DNA of 8,803 bases from Syntrophorhabdaceae bacterium PtaU1.Bin034 (GTDB taxonomy: Bacteria > Desulfobacterota_G > Syntrophorhabdia > Syntrophorhabdales > WCHB1-27): NCBI GenBank assembly GCA_002067405.1, contig MVRP01000179.1, positions 1-8,803 of the forward strand, read 5' to 3'. The notes beneath the pieces were generated by a model, which searched no databases, had not been told where the DNA came from, and saw only the letters and a program-made list of their open reading frames with translations. Each line of letters starts with the position of its first letter. Within the stretch, counting starts at the first letter, position 1. The position numbers and the translations under genes are program-made. Shown piece by piece: positions 1 to 6,414 of this stretch.

Positions 1-2
1 AT

Positions 3-455
<453 letters not shown>

Positions 456-654
456 AATCTGTTGACATCGAACACAGCTGCTCAATGGCTCGCGTTGCTC
501 GCTCGTAAATTCCCACTCGACGCGAGACCGGCAGAGGACCCCGGTCATGGGGCCGGGGGTGAATGCCGGGTTGGCTCATGGCCGTTCAAGGGCCACGGGC
601 GTGAGCCCGTGGGAATCTGTTAGACGAATGAAGCAACGAGCGGCCAGTGCCACG
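456..654 (+). ncRNA. Structured non-coding region, candidate IS110/IS1111 bridge RNA
   Basis: I see no convincing gene between the transposase stop and the convergent gene at 688. This stretch is rich in potential RNA structure. There is a perfect 8-bp stem 593-600/605-612 closed by a GTGA (GNRA-type) tetraloop. There is a 6-bp GC stem 539-544/553-558 with an 8-nt loop. A possible long-range 7-bp pairing joins 493-499 (cgttgct) to 632-638 (agcaacg) and would enclose both hairpins. A multi-stem RNA with internal loops is what IS110-family bridge RNAs look like, and IS1111-type elements carry theirs downstream of the transposase. The assignment is inference from position and folding by eye; no conserved sequence was matched. 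Confidence 0.4.
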
Positions 655-687
655 TTTTTTCCTCGCTTTCACCTGTACAATGAACCA

Positions 688-1491
688 CTATATTGCATAG
701 GCGAACGGCTTTTCGGCCTCGGCAAAGAATTCTGCATAAATCACTTTACGGATCTGGACAAAGTCATAGTCGCTGCGGTCGCGGGGCCTCGGCAATTCAA
801 CGGGAACGATTTTTTTTACCGTTCCCGGACGGCTCGACATGACCACGATCCGGTCGCCAAGAAAGACCGCTTCGTCGATATCGTGGGTGACCAGGATCAT
901 CGTGGTCCTCTCCGCTTCCCAGATACGCAGGATCTCCTGCTGCATCTGTATTTTGGTCAGCGCATCCAAAGCGCCGAAAGGCTCGTCCAGGAGCAGCACC
1001 TTTGGCCTGTTGACAATGGCTCTGGCAATTGCCACACGCTGTGCCATCCCTCCTGAGAGCTGGTGAGGATGGGCCCTGGCAAAGCCCGAAAGGCCCACAA
1101 GCTCCAGGTGCTCGTTGACGAGCCTCCTTTTCTCGCCAACATCTCTGCCATTGAGGCCAAAGGCCACGTTCTGCTCCACTGTCAACCAGGGTAGCAGTCG
1201 GTGCTCCTGAAAGATCATTCCCCGGTCGAGTCCGGGACCTGATATCCGGTGCCCGCCGAGATGAACCGTACCTTGGTACCCGTCCTCGAGCCCCGCAATG
1301 ATGCGCAAAAGCGTGCTTTTGCCGCATCCGCTGCTGCCGACGACGGCAAGAAATTCTCCCTGTCCGATGGTCAGGCTGATCTCTTGCAGGGCTGTCACGA
1401 CGGCATCCCGCACTTTGTATTCTTTGTGGAGCTTCTCGACAACGAGAGTGCCCCCGTTTGATTCCCCTGTAGTAATGCCAGCGTATTCCAT
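688..1491 (-). CDS. ABC transporter ATP-binding protein, NitT/TauT/SsuB type
   Basis: This 267-residue protein is the cytoplasmic ATPase that powers the importer encoded just upstream. All nucleotide-binding motifs are intact: Walker A GSSGCGKST at 52-60, Q-loop glutamine at 95, signature LSGGMAQ at 145-151, Walker B VLLLDEP at 165-171 with catalytic Glu170, the D-loop GALDALT, and the H-loop His203. The sequence around the Q-loop (IFQEHRLLPW) and the LSGGMAQRVAIARA signature are typical of the SsuB/TauB/NrtD subfamily. It is the last gene of the minus-strand operon, separated from the permease by an unusually long 89-bp gap. The ATG at 1491 is the only plausible start, since the frame is stopped at 1549-1551 upstream and has no GTG or TTG in between. 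The Shine-Dalgarno is weak, with the nearest GGAG about 16 nt upstream. The substrate is not deducible from this subunit. Confidence 0.93.
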   Translation of the reverse strand: MEYAGITTGESNGGTLVVEKLHKEYKVRDAVVTALQEISLTIGQGEFLAVVGSSGCGKSTLLRIIAGLEDGYQGTVHLGGHRISGPGLDRGMIFQEHRLLPWLTVEQNVAFGLNGRDVGEKRRLVNEHLELVGLSGFARAHPHQLSGGMAQRVAIARAIVNRPKVLLLDEPFGALDALTKIQMQQEILRIWEAERTTMILVTHDIDEAVFLGDRIVVMSSRPGTVKKIVPVELPRPRDRSDYDFVQIRKVIYAEFFAEAEKPFAYAI

Positions 1492-1502
1492 TTGCTGTTG
1501 TC

Positions 1503-1542
1503 GGGGCTCCCGCCGCCCCTGATCACGAGCTCCCGCAGCCCC
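1503..1542 (-). repeat. GC-rich inverted/direct repeat between permease and ATPase genes
   Basis: The 89-bp gap between the two transporter genes contains an inverted repeat (ggggct 1503-1508, agcccc 1537-1542) and an 8-bp direct repeat gctcccgc (1506-1513, 1529-1536). In the minus-strand transcript this could form a GC-rich hairpin ending about 11 nt before the ATPase start codon, with the only nearby GGAG inside the hairpin. No T-run follows, so it is not a standard intrinsic terminator. It could stabilise or process the message, or limit translation of the ATPase. Confidence 0.35.
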
Positions 1543-1580
1543 TTCTCCTCATTGTTTTTATAGTGACGCGTCCTTTCCCG

Positions 1581-2372
1581 TTAGCCCCCTGCAAAGGAGG
1601 TTTTCCAGGTAATCAATCGCGCCTCCAGCTGTTTGATCAGGCTGTCCATTATCTTGCCGATGACCCCGATGGAGATCATGCCCACGAGGACCACATCCGA
1701 TTGGGAGAGCTGCCTCGCATCCATGATCAGGTACCCTATGCCGCTGCTGGCGGCGATGAGTTCCGCTGCTACCACGCACATCCAGGCCACCATAAGGCCG
1801 ACCCGCAGGCCGGTCATAATCGCGGGAAAAGCTCCGGGTATCACCACCTGGCGAATGAGCTTGCTCCGGGGCACCTCAAGAATTCGTGCTACCTCGACGA
1901 ACTTGTGGTCCGTCTGTCGAATCCCGTCGATGGTGCTCACAATGATAGGAAAAAAGGCACCCAGGAAGATAATGTAGACCTTCGACTGCTCGCCGATGCC
2001 GAACCAGAGGATTGCCAGGGGTATCCAGGCGATAGGCGGGATCGGTTTGATCACCTGGATGATGAGGTCGGACAGCCTGTCCATGGTCCGGGAAAGACCT
2101 ATGACCGTACCGAGCCCGAGCCCGAGAAAGGCTGCGATGCCGAAGCCTTCGAGCACCCGCACGATACTGATCCCGATATGGCGCGCGAGATCGCCGCTCC
2201 TCGACATCTCCCAAAGAGTTCTGATCACCATCGATGGGGGCGGAAGCGTGATCGGCTTTATATACCCGAGGTAAAAAAGGAGCTGCCAGACTACCAGGAT
2301 GATGATCGGGAAGCTCACATATTGCAGCAATCGTTTCACCTTCTCGAGTTCCGGCCGTGCAGGATGAGGCAT
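1581..2372 (-). CDS. ABC transporter permease, SsuC/TauC type
   Basis: This 263-residue inner-membrane protein is of normal length for the binding-protein-dependent permease family. Hydrophobic segments lie at about 18-37, 68-92, 102-124, 131-150, 185-210 and 225-245, consistent with six membrane helices. The cytoplasmic EAA coupling loop that contacts the ATPase is visible at about 159-190 (VEVARILEVPRSKLI, followed by VVIPGAFPAIMTGLRVG), a good match to the family consensus. It would form a homodimeric channel with the ATPase and receive substrate from the binding protein encoded upstream. A strong AAGGAG ribosome binding site precedes the ATG at 2372, and the gap from the binding-protein gene is 34 bp. 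The sulfonate/taurine/nitrate grouping is from family resemblance; the actual substrate is open. Confidence 0.93.
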   Translation of the reverse strand: MPHPARPELEKVKRLLQYVSFPIIILVVWQLLFYLGYIKPITLPPPSMVIRTLWEMSRSGDLARHIGISIVRVLEGFGIAAFLGLGLGTVIGLSRTMDRLSDLIIQVIKPIPPIAWIPLAILWFGIGEQSKVYIIFLGAFFPIIVSTIDGIRQTDHKFVEVARILEVPRSKLIRQVVIPGAFPAIMTGLRVGLMVAWMCVVAAELIAASSGIGYLIMDARQLSQSDVVLVGMISIGVIGKIMDSLIKQLEARLITWKTSFAGG

Positions 2373-2406
2373 CTCATTCTCTCCTTATTTGTGTCCTCTC
2401 ATGTTG

Positions 2407-3384
2407 TTATTTGAGGCCGCTTTCCCTGCCGATGCCGGTGTCCACAAAATCGTTGATATTGACCGCGGTCTTTATGAGGCCTGTCGACTTCATAAAGGCT
2501 TCGCTTTTCTTCAGTTCCTCAATGTCGTCATTGCGGATCGCCGGGTTGTAATTGAACTTGGTGAACACCTTGAGCAGAAGATCCGACGGAAGGCTGACGT
2601 CTGTCGCGATGAGCTGAGCCGCATCCTTGGGGTTGGATTTGATGAAATCCGCGCCTCGCTGATACGCCCTGAGGACCGCCTTTGTCTGATCCCGGTGCTT
2701 TTGCAGAAAATCGTTGGAAACGACAAGAACGAGGACGCCTTTTTTTATCCCGGTGCCGTCGGCAAGCACCCGCGCTATTCCTTTGGTTTCCAGGCTTGTA
2801 ATCAGGGGTTCCCAGATAGCGGCGGCATCGATATTGCCGTTGGCTATGGCGGTGGCAATATCAGCCTGGGAAAGGTTGATGAGCTGAATGTCCCCGGTTG
2901 TCAGCCCGCCCTTCTGAAGTACAAGGACCAGGAGGTGGTGGGCATAGGAACCCTTGACGACCGCGACTTTTTTCCCTTTGAGCTCCTTGGGTGACTTGAT
3001 GGATGAGTTCGTCGGCACGACGACCGCGAGGGATTTGGGACCGTCCGAGGTCAGGGCCACAACGCGGGTATTGATGCCGGCACTCTTGGCGATGATGGCG
3101 GGGGTGTCACCCAGCAAGCCGAAGTCCTGCTGTCCGGCTGCGAACGATTCATTGATCGGAGGGCCTGCCGCGAATGAAGCCCATTTGACGGTAACGGCGG
3201 GAAAACCGGCTTTTTTTAACTCTTCTTCTATCCACTTCTTCTGTTTGGCCACGAATATGGGGCTGTAATGGGGGATGGGCTGCGTTGCAATCCTGATCTC
3301 ATCGGCCGCTACAAAGGCGGGAAGGGCCGTAGCGATAAGAATGCCGATAAACATTACAAGAAGTGCGTTGAGTAGCCTTTTCAT
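2407..3384 (-). CDS. Periplasmic substrate-binding protein of NitT/TauT/SsuA-type ABC importer
   Basis: This 325-residue secreted protein captures the substrate for the adjacent permease and ATPase. It begins with a Sec signal peptide: basic MKR, a hydrophobic core to about residue 25, and a likely cleavage after Ala27 (FVAA before DEIRIA). No lipobox cysteine is present, so it should be a soluble periplasmic protein. The mature chain has the type II binding-protein layout of the SsuA/TauA/NMT1 families: IATQPIPHYSPIFVAKQKKW, then AAGPPINESFAAGQQDFGLLGDTPAII at about 71-98, KGKKVAVVKGSYAHHLL, and the NGNIDAAAIWEP segment at about 182-193. The start is supported by GAGGAG 8 nt upstream of the ATG. 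These families bind alkanesulfonates, taurine, nitrate, thiamine precursors and other small ligands. Aliphatic organosulfur is favoured by context but not proven. Confidence 0.9.
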   Translation of the reverse strand: MKRLLNALLVMFIGILIATALPAFVAADEIRIATQPIPHYSPIFVAKQKKWIEEELKKAGFPAVTVKWASFAAGPPINESFAAGQQDFGLLGDTPAIIAKSAGINTRVVALTSDGPKSLAVVVPTNSSIKSPKELKGKKVAVVKGSYAHHLLVLVLQKGGLTTGDIQLINLSQADIATAIANGNIDAAAIWEPLITSLETKGIARVLADGTGIKKGVLVLVVSNDFLQKHRDQTKAVLRAYQRGADFIKSNPKDAAQLIATDVSLPSDLLLKVFTKFNYNPAIRNDDIEELKKSEAFMKSTGLIKTAVNINDFVDTGIGRESGLK

Positions 3385-3435
3385 ATCATAAACTCCTCAT
3401 CTGTGTTTTAAAATCTCCTTACCGTTCTCGATGGA

Positions 3436-3906
3436 TCATATCCTTTTTGCCAGCCGGTCAAGATGGATGAAGGTTGGATGGAGCGCTTCTTCCTCTCTTC
3501 TTCGCGCGGAATAGCGCTGGTCTGTTACTTTTTCCGGCTCTATAATCCAGATAGTGGCCAGGTCCACATCTCCCAGCCGCTCTCTGATGCTCACATAGTA
3601 TTTTTGGAATACCGGCCCCGTAATGAGTGCCCTGACGGGTTTCCCGATGATCTGGTAGCTCTCGCCTTCCTTTCCTTGAAGCGCCACAGCCACTTTTCGG
3701 TCAAACCAGATGCTCCGGACAAGATTCTTGTTCGTCTGGGACGATTCGAGCAGTTCGAGATAGACCAGATTTCCGTCTTCCCCCACATGCAGCGTCCCTT
3801 TGATGACCACGTGTGGAACACCGTCTTCACCCGTGGTGGCAAGCACCTTGAAGGTATCTTTATCCTGAAGCAGCTCTTTTACTTCATCGCTCAGTTGGAT
3901 TGCCAT
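3436..3906 (-). CDS. Pyridoxamine 5'-phosphate oxidase-like (PPOX) flavin-binding protein
   Basis: This small 156-residue protein resembles the FMN-binding split-barrel PPOX-like family. An N-terminal strand region (DTFKVLATTGEDGVPHVVIKGTL) is followed by LVYLELLESSQTNKNLVRSI, then DRKVAVALQ and a GKPVRALITGPVF strand, the usual order of the beta barrel and its flavin-phosphate contacts. I chose the ATG at 3906 because GGAGG sits directly before it. A longer frame back to 3993 would overlap the end of the radical SAM gene and encode an implausible, arginine-rich leader. It lies 28 bp after the radical SAM gene and 51 bp before the binding-protein gene. Members act as FMN oxidoreductases or as flavin, F420 or heme binders; here it may supply electrons or handle a product of the pathway, which is inference. 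Confidence 0.75.
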   Translation of the reverse strand: MAIQLSDEVKELLQDKDTFKVLATTGEDGVPHVVIKGTLHVGEDGNLVYLELLESSQTNKNLVRSIWFDRKVAVALQGKEGESYQIIGKPVRALITGPVFQKYYVSIRERLGDVDLATIWIIEPEKVTDQRYSARRREEEALHPTFIHLDRLAKRI

Positions 3907-3934
3907 TTTTCCTCCTTCTGCCTTTCGCCTTTCA

Positions 3935-5188
3935 TCACAGCAGGCGCGACAGATCCGTATCCGGATGGTTACCGCAGCGACGGTAATCGTCATAATCGAT
4001 GGGCAGGCTGTACTTCACCCTTATTTCATGGATGCCTTTGGCCAGACGGACGAAATAATCGAGCGAAGGGTTCTGCTGGTCGCGAAACAATGAGCCGGGT
4101 TTCGGCACCCACACGATGTAAACCGTATTGACCCCGTTGCGTGCCAGGAAATCAGCCTCTTCAAGAGTTGATTTCAGAGCGTCGTCCTCACTCACAAAAC
4201 CGTTCGGCTTGGCAAGCTCGACACCTCCGACTATTCCCGTGCTCACGTTGCCGCGACCGAAAATACCCACAGCCCTGAACAGCCGGTCCCGCCATTCCTT
4301 GTAGCCGATCCATTCGGTTTTTCCCGGGCATATCCATCCGAACAGATCCTCGTTCAGCACCTCCAGGTCAGCGGTGTAGCTGGTAAGGCCGGTGTTTTCA
4401 TAGAGGCGTGCCAGTTGCTTTTTCGTGAAGGCGGTGGCGATCAGCTGGCTGGGAAATTTCTTCACGGCAAAGTTCTCGCCGATGGCCTGCAGAAGCTCGA
4501 TATAAAAGTCGACCTCCTGGTCAAAAGGCAGGTGGCCGTTCGTATTGGAGCCGGAGGTCAGGCAGATCCCGGTAAACCGTCCCGGTTCCTTCAATGCCTC
4601 GGCAATGGTCTCCGAAACATCGCCGGGGGTAAGCCTGGCGGGTATGCCCAACTCAGCCCGCTGCTGCTTGAAATGGGTAACAATATCGCAATACCGGCAG
4701 CCCTTGTTATTTGCCCAGAAATAGCAGAAGCCCGATTGAAATACATTGAGCCGCTGAGGGCGGGCGCTGACGACAAAGCTCATGGGGATCCCGGAGGCCG
4801 TCTTCTTATCGTAGTAGGCAGGCTTGGGCCAATACTCCACTTCTTCCAGGATCTCACCGTCATCCGTTAAAACGACCCTCCCGTCTCTCGCATCAACTAT
4901 ATAAGGATGTTTTTCGAGGGGGGTAGGATCGACGATGATAGAGGTGCCGTCCCTGAGCAGAAGGGATTCGGGCACTGACGAGAGTTGGGCATCTCGCGAT
5001 CCGAAAATGTAAGGGCTTCTCATCTGGTGCACGGATTCGTCGACTTTAGCAAGAGCCGCTTCCGTATAGTGGACTCCGCGCCTTTGGACATCGGTTTTCA
5101 AAATAACGAGCGGGGGTACTTCGGGGTATTTTTCAATAACCTCATTCAACGATAATGTCTCAGTGTGCTTTTGGGCATGCACCTGCAT
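3935..5188 (-). CDS. Radical SAM protein with atypical C-X8-C-X2-C cluster motif
   Basis: This 417-residue protein has about 140 residues of N-terminal sequence I do not recognise, then a radical SAM-like core. The cluster-binding cysteines appear to be Cys155, Cys164 and Cys167 (FCYFWANNKGCRYCD), spaced C-X8-C-X2-C instead of the usual C-X3-C-X2-C. They are followed by an aromatic-free IVTHFKQ helix. The GICLTSGSNTNGH segment at 207-219 fits the strand-2 GGE-like SAM-binding motif, and later strand-like segments (SYTADLEVLN, NVSTGIVGGVELAK, NTVYIVWVPKPGS) complete a TIM-barrel pattern. Extra cysteines occur at 209, 287 and 405. GGAGGG 7 nt upstream supports the ATG at 5188. It follows the DUF2325 gene by 23 bp. 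It could mature the cofactor of the divergently encoded NifDK-like enzyme in place of NifB, or modify the imported substrate. No named radical SAM family was recognised. Confidence 0.82.
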   Translation of the reverse strand: MQVHAQKHTETLSLNEVIEKYPEVPPLVILKTDVQRRGVHYTEAALAKVDESVHQMRSPYIFGSRDAQLSSVPESLLLRDGTSIIVDPTPLEKHPYIVDARDGRVVLTDDGEILEEVEYWPKPAYYDKKTASGIPMSFVVSARPQRLNVFQSGFCYFWANNKGCRYCDIVTHFKQQRAELGIPARLTPGDVSETIAEALKEPGRFTGICLTSGSNTNGHLPFDQEVDFYIELLQAIGENFAVKKFPSQLIATAFTKKQLARLYENTGLTSYTADLEVLNEDLFGWICPGKTEWIGYKEWRDRLFRAVGIFGRGNVSTGIVGGVELAKPNGFVSEDDALKSTLEEADFLARNGVNTVYIVWVPKPGSLFRDQQNPSLDYFVRLAKGIHEIRVKYSLPIDYDDYRRCGNHPDTDLSRLL

Positions 5189-5211
5189 TTGGAACCCTCC
5201 TTACGACTTTT

Positions 5212-5526
5212 TCATCGCAGTGCAGAAAGGGACTTCTTAAGGGCGGAAACACTGCTTGGTTTCACGGTGACCAGCGGAATTCCGGACGAATGTGCCATCT
5301 TGCGGGCGCGCAGCGCCATGCTGTGGGAGACCGTTGCGGTAAAAAGGATGATAAAATCGGTTCCCTCGGCCGTTCCCTTAAGGCCGTTGTTGTTTTGATT
5401 GTATATCCTGGAATAGAAATTCCTTTCTTCAAGGACCCGTCGATACTGCGGCTCCAGCCCCGTAATTCCGCCGATCACCGCCACGGTTCTTTGAGCCGGA
5501 AAAGATTTGACTTCTGCTTGTCTCAT
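5212..5526 (-). CDS. DUF2325 domain protein
   Basis: This 104-residue protein matches the general pattern of DUF2325: an N-terminal strand-turn VAVIGGITGLEPQYRRVLEER at about 15-35, a central acidic-polar stretch ending in a hydrophobic strand (TDFIILFTATVSHS at 56-69), and a helix plus strand (ARKMAHSSGIPLVTVKPSSV). The pattern is that of a small Rossmann-like alpha/beta fold; no signal peptide or membrane segment is seen. I chose the ATG at 5526 because GGAGG lies 8 nt upstream. The frame could extend six codons to a TTG at 5544, but that would run through the ribosome binding site. It sits 46 bp after the cap-domain gene and 23 bp before the radical SAM gene. The biochemical function of the family is not known to me; VSHS and GG residues are the features to watch. 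Confidence 0.72.
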   Translation of the reverse strand: MRQAEVKSFPAQRTVAVIGGITGLEPQYRRVLEERNFYSRIYNQNNNGLKGTAEGTDFIILFTATVSHSMALRARKMAHSSGIPLVTVKPSSVSALKKSLSALR

Positions 5527-5572
5527 AATTGTTTCCTCCGTCAAATATCAACTTGTCTGCAGCCGGAAGTGT

Positions 5573-5872
5573 TTAAAGGTACGATACCGTCCGCATGACG
5601 GCCTTGCTGCGGATGTGCGGCCTAAACACTTCGAGCCCGGCCTTGAGCGCATCAACACACACGAGAAGTTCCGACAGGCAGTATTTTTGCGTACGATAGA
5701 GCTCATTTACACGGGCCATTCCGGCGGACAATCCCTTCTCTACGGCATAGTCAGCGGTTATGCCCTTCTCCAACGCCACCCTGGAAAGCTCGACACAACG
5801 GTTCGCGTCATACCGTACCACTGCTTGCTTAAGCCCTGAGATGATCTTTCCTGCTTCCTTTGCCCTGGCCAT
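5573..5872 (-). CDS. Stand-alone B12-binding_2-like (corrinoid methyltransferase cap) domain protein
   Basis: This 99-residue, mostly helical protein resembles the four-helix cap that precedes the cobalamin-binding Rossmann domain in corrinoid proteins such as MtaC and MetH. The matching positions are VELSRVALEKGITADYAVEKGLSAGMARVNELYRTQKYCLSELLVCVDALKAGLEVFRPHI at about 27-87. The typical corrinoid protein continues with a GTVxGDxHDIGKN segment, whose His ligates cobalt. Here the chain ends with KAVMRTVSYL followed by a stop, exactly where that domain should begin, and no remnant of it is seen in the 46 bp to the next gene. It is therefore probably a genuine cap-only protein or an old truncation. 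It is the first gene of the minus-strand operon, with GGAGG 8 nt before the ATG. It may bind a corrinoid or a hydrophobic partner, or act as a scaffold for the radical SAM protein. Confidence 0.72.
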   Translation of the reverse strand: MARAKEAGKIISGLKQAVVRYDANRCVELSRVALEKGITADYAVEKGLSAGMARVNELYRTQKYCLSELLVCVDALKAGLEVFRPHIRSKAVMRTVSYL

Positions 5873-5986
5873 GGAAAGCCTCCTTTGTTCTCTTCTCGAC
5901 TTGTCTGGCTGTCCTTCATTGATAATCGCTGCCTTGTCGTGCTCTTCTTAAATCACTATATAAATAATAGACTAACTTGTGTTTTA

Positions 5987-6015
5987 AGTATGGCAATCTT
6001 AACTATAGTTGTCAA
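5987..6015 (-). promoter_or_regulatory. Predicted sigma70-type promoter for the minus-strand operon
   Basis: Reading the minus strand, TTGACA (complement of 6010-6015) is followed by a 17-bp spacer and CATACT (complement of 5987-5992). The -35 is perfect and the -10 matches 4 of 6 consensus bases. Transcription would begin near 5980, giving a leader of about 108 nt before the cap-domain gene. A perfect palindrome AACTATAGTT (6001-6010) occupies the spacer and touches the -35 box, a likely place for regulator binding. Confidence 0.55.
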
Positions 6016-6020
6016 GAACA
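6010..6020 (-). promoter_or_regulatory. Site 1 of an 11-bp repeat (TGTTCTTGACA) at the minus-strand promoter
   Basis: The minus strand reads TGTTCTTGACA here, identical over 11 bases to 6292-6302 on the plus strand. It covers the -35 element of the minus-strand promoter and is itself an imperfect dyad, TGT-N5-ACA. An exact shared 11-mer over both divergent -35 boxes suggests a common activator or repressor site, or a shared extended -35 element. Confidence 0.5.
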
Positions 6021-6040
6021 AAATAAATAAAATTTAGTAA

Positions 6041-6068
6041 AATGATAATAAATGATAATTTAATTATC
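6041..6068. repeat. AT-rich tandem and inverted repeat, Fur-box-like hexamers
   Basis: Two tandem 10-bp units begin aatgataat at 6041 and 6051. The second runs into a perfect 7-1-7 inverted repeat gataatt-t-aattatc (6054-6068). The hexamers gataat, gataat and attatc are those of Fur boxes, but the spacing between them does not match the standard 19-bp Fur site. It could bind Fur or a related metalloregulator, or be only an AT-rich bend between the promoters. Confidence 0.3.
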
Positions 6069-6126
6069 GCATTATATAGTTCGGCTATTAGCAGAAAAGA
6101 TGCTCGAAACCTATGAAAATATGGCG

Positions 6127-6182
6127 ATAGTCAATAAGGCAGACACCCGGAGTGACTTCGTTGTTTGACTATTTCAGATAGT
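6127..6182. repeat. Overlapping dyads in the divergent control region
   Basis: An 8-bp inverted repeat atagtcaa (6127-6134)/ttgactat (6165-6172) encloses a 30-nt loop. The right arm also forms a shorter dyad actat-N5-atagt (6168-6182), so the two pairings exclude each other. The site lies upstream of the predicted plus-strand start, so DNA-level regulator binding is more likely than RNA attenuation, unless a further upstream promoter exists. Confidence 0.35.
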
Positions 6183-6250
6183 GGTCTTATTAATACAGGT
6201 CTGTGAATAATTACCGGCCCTCGGTCGGTCGTCCTCTTTTTCACTGCCTG

Positions 6251-6261
6251 TGTCCTGAACA
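6251..6261 (-). promoter_or_regulatory. Site 2, degenerate copy of the 11-bp regulatory repeat
   Basis: The minus strand reads TGTTCAGGACA, which agrees with TGTTCTTGACA at 9 of 11 positions. It sits 30 bp upstream of the plus-strand -35 copy. With the other two copies it suggests a dyad consensus TGTYC-N-GRACA. Confidence 0.35.
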
Positions 6262-6291
6262 AATATCAGTTATTTACTTGTATATAAAAAA

Positions 6292-6302
6292 TGTTCTTGA
6301 CA
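6292..6302 (+). promoter_or_regulatory. Site 3 of the 11-bp repeat (TGTTCTTGACA) at the plus-strand promoter
   Basis: This is an exact inverted copy of the site at 6010-6020, and it again overlaps the promoter -35 box. Both copies are preceded by an A/T-rich run that could act as an UP element. Confidence 0.5.
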
Positions 6303-6326
6303 TGTACAGTCAGCATTGCTTATAAA
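6297..6326 (+). promoter_or_regulatory. Predicted sigma70-type promoter for the yezD-nifK-like-nifD-like operon
   Basis: TTGACA (6297-6302) is separated by 18 bp from TATAAA (6321-6326), or by 17 bp if TTATAA is taken as the -10. Transcription should begin near 6333, about 84 nt before the first gene. The near-consensus -35 implies a strong promoter that would need repression under non-inducing conditions. The absence of a sigma54 element separates this from classical NifA-controlled nif operons. Confidence 0.65.
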
Positions 6327-6341
6327 TAGTATATCATGTTT

Positions 6342-6354
6342 ATAGTATTACTAT
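6342..6354. promoter_or_regulatory. Perfect 13-bp palindrome just downstream of the predicted transcription start
   Basis: The sequence atagta-t-tactat is a perfect 6-1-6 palindrome about 10 bp after the predicted start site, a position typical of repressor operators. Its ATAGT/ACTAT half-sites recur in this region at 6001-6010, 6127-6131 and 6168-6182, so one regulator might recognise several of them. Confidence 0.4.
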
Positions 6355-6393
6355 GGTTAAAATTGGACCTTCGAAAACAGAGTGGAGGTTGAA

Positions 6394-6414
6394 ATGCCTG
6401 CGGTGGAGAAGTAA
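6394..6414 (+). other. Seven-codon upstream frame (MPAVEK) with its own ribosome binding site
   Basis: GGAGG at 6384-6388 lies 5 nt before an ATG that encodes only six residues before TAA at 6412-6414. The frame runs across the GGAG (6405-6408) used by the next gene and ends 2 nt before that gene's ATG. It could couple or tune translation of the operon's first gene. It may also be a chance frame. Confidence 0.35.

Noticed and set aside
642..660. Possible intrinsic terminator ending in a T-run on the plus strand
   Set aside because: The T-run at 655-660 is preceded only by a stem of about 3 bp (ggc/gcc), too weak to call a terminator.
547..1056. Plus-strand frame of 169 codons spanning the intergenic region and the ATPase gene
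   Set aside because: Most of it is antisense to the ATPase including its signature and Walker B region, and the unshared part falls in the structured non-coding DNA.
1563..2414. Long plus-strand frame (283 codons) opposite the permease gene
   Set aside because: It is slightly longer than the permease but rich in His, Asp and Pro without any recognisable domain, has no ribosome binding site, and lies antisense to an unmistakable six-helix permease with the EAA loop.
3907..3993. Upstream extension of the PPOX-like gene
   Set aside because: It would overlap the radical SAM stop and add an Arg/Cys-rich leader, while the ATG at 3906 has an excellent GGAGG site and gives the normal family N-terminus.
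6041..6068. Canonical Fur box
   Set aside because: The GATAAT/ATTATC hexamers are present, but their spacing fits neither the 6-6-1-6 nor the GATAAT-N-ATTATC arrangement, so only an AT-rich repeat is reported.
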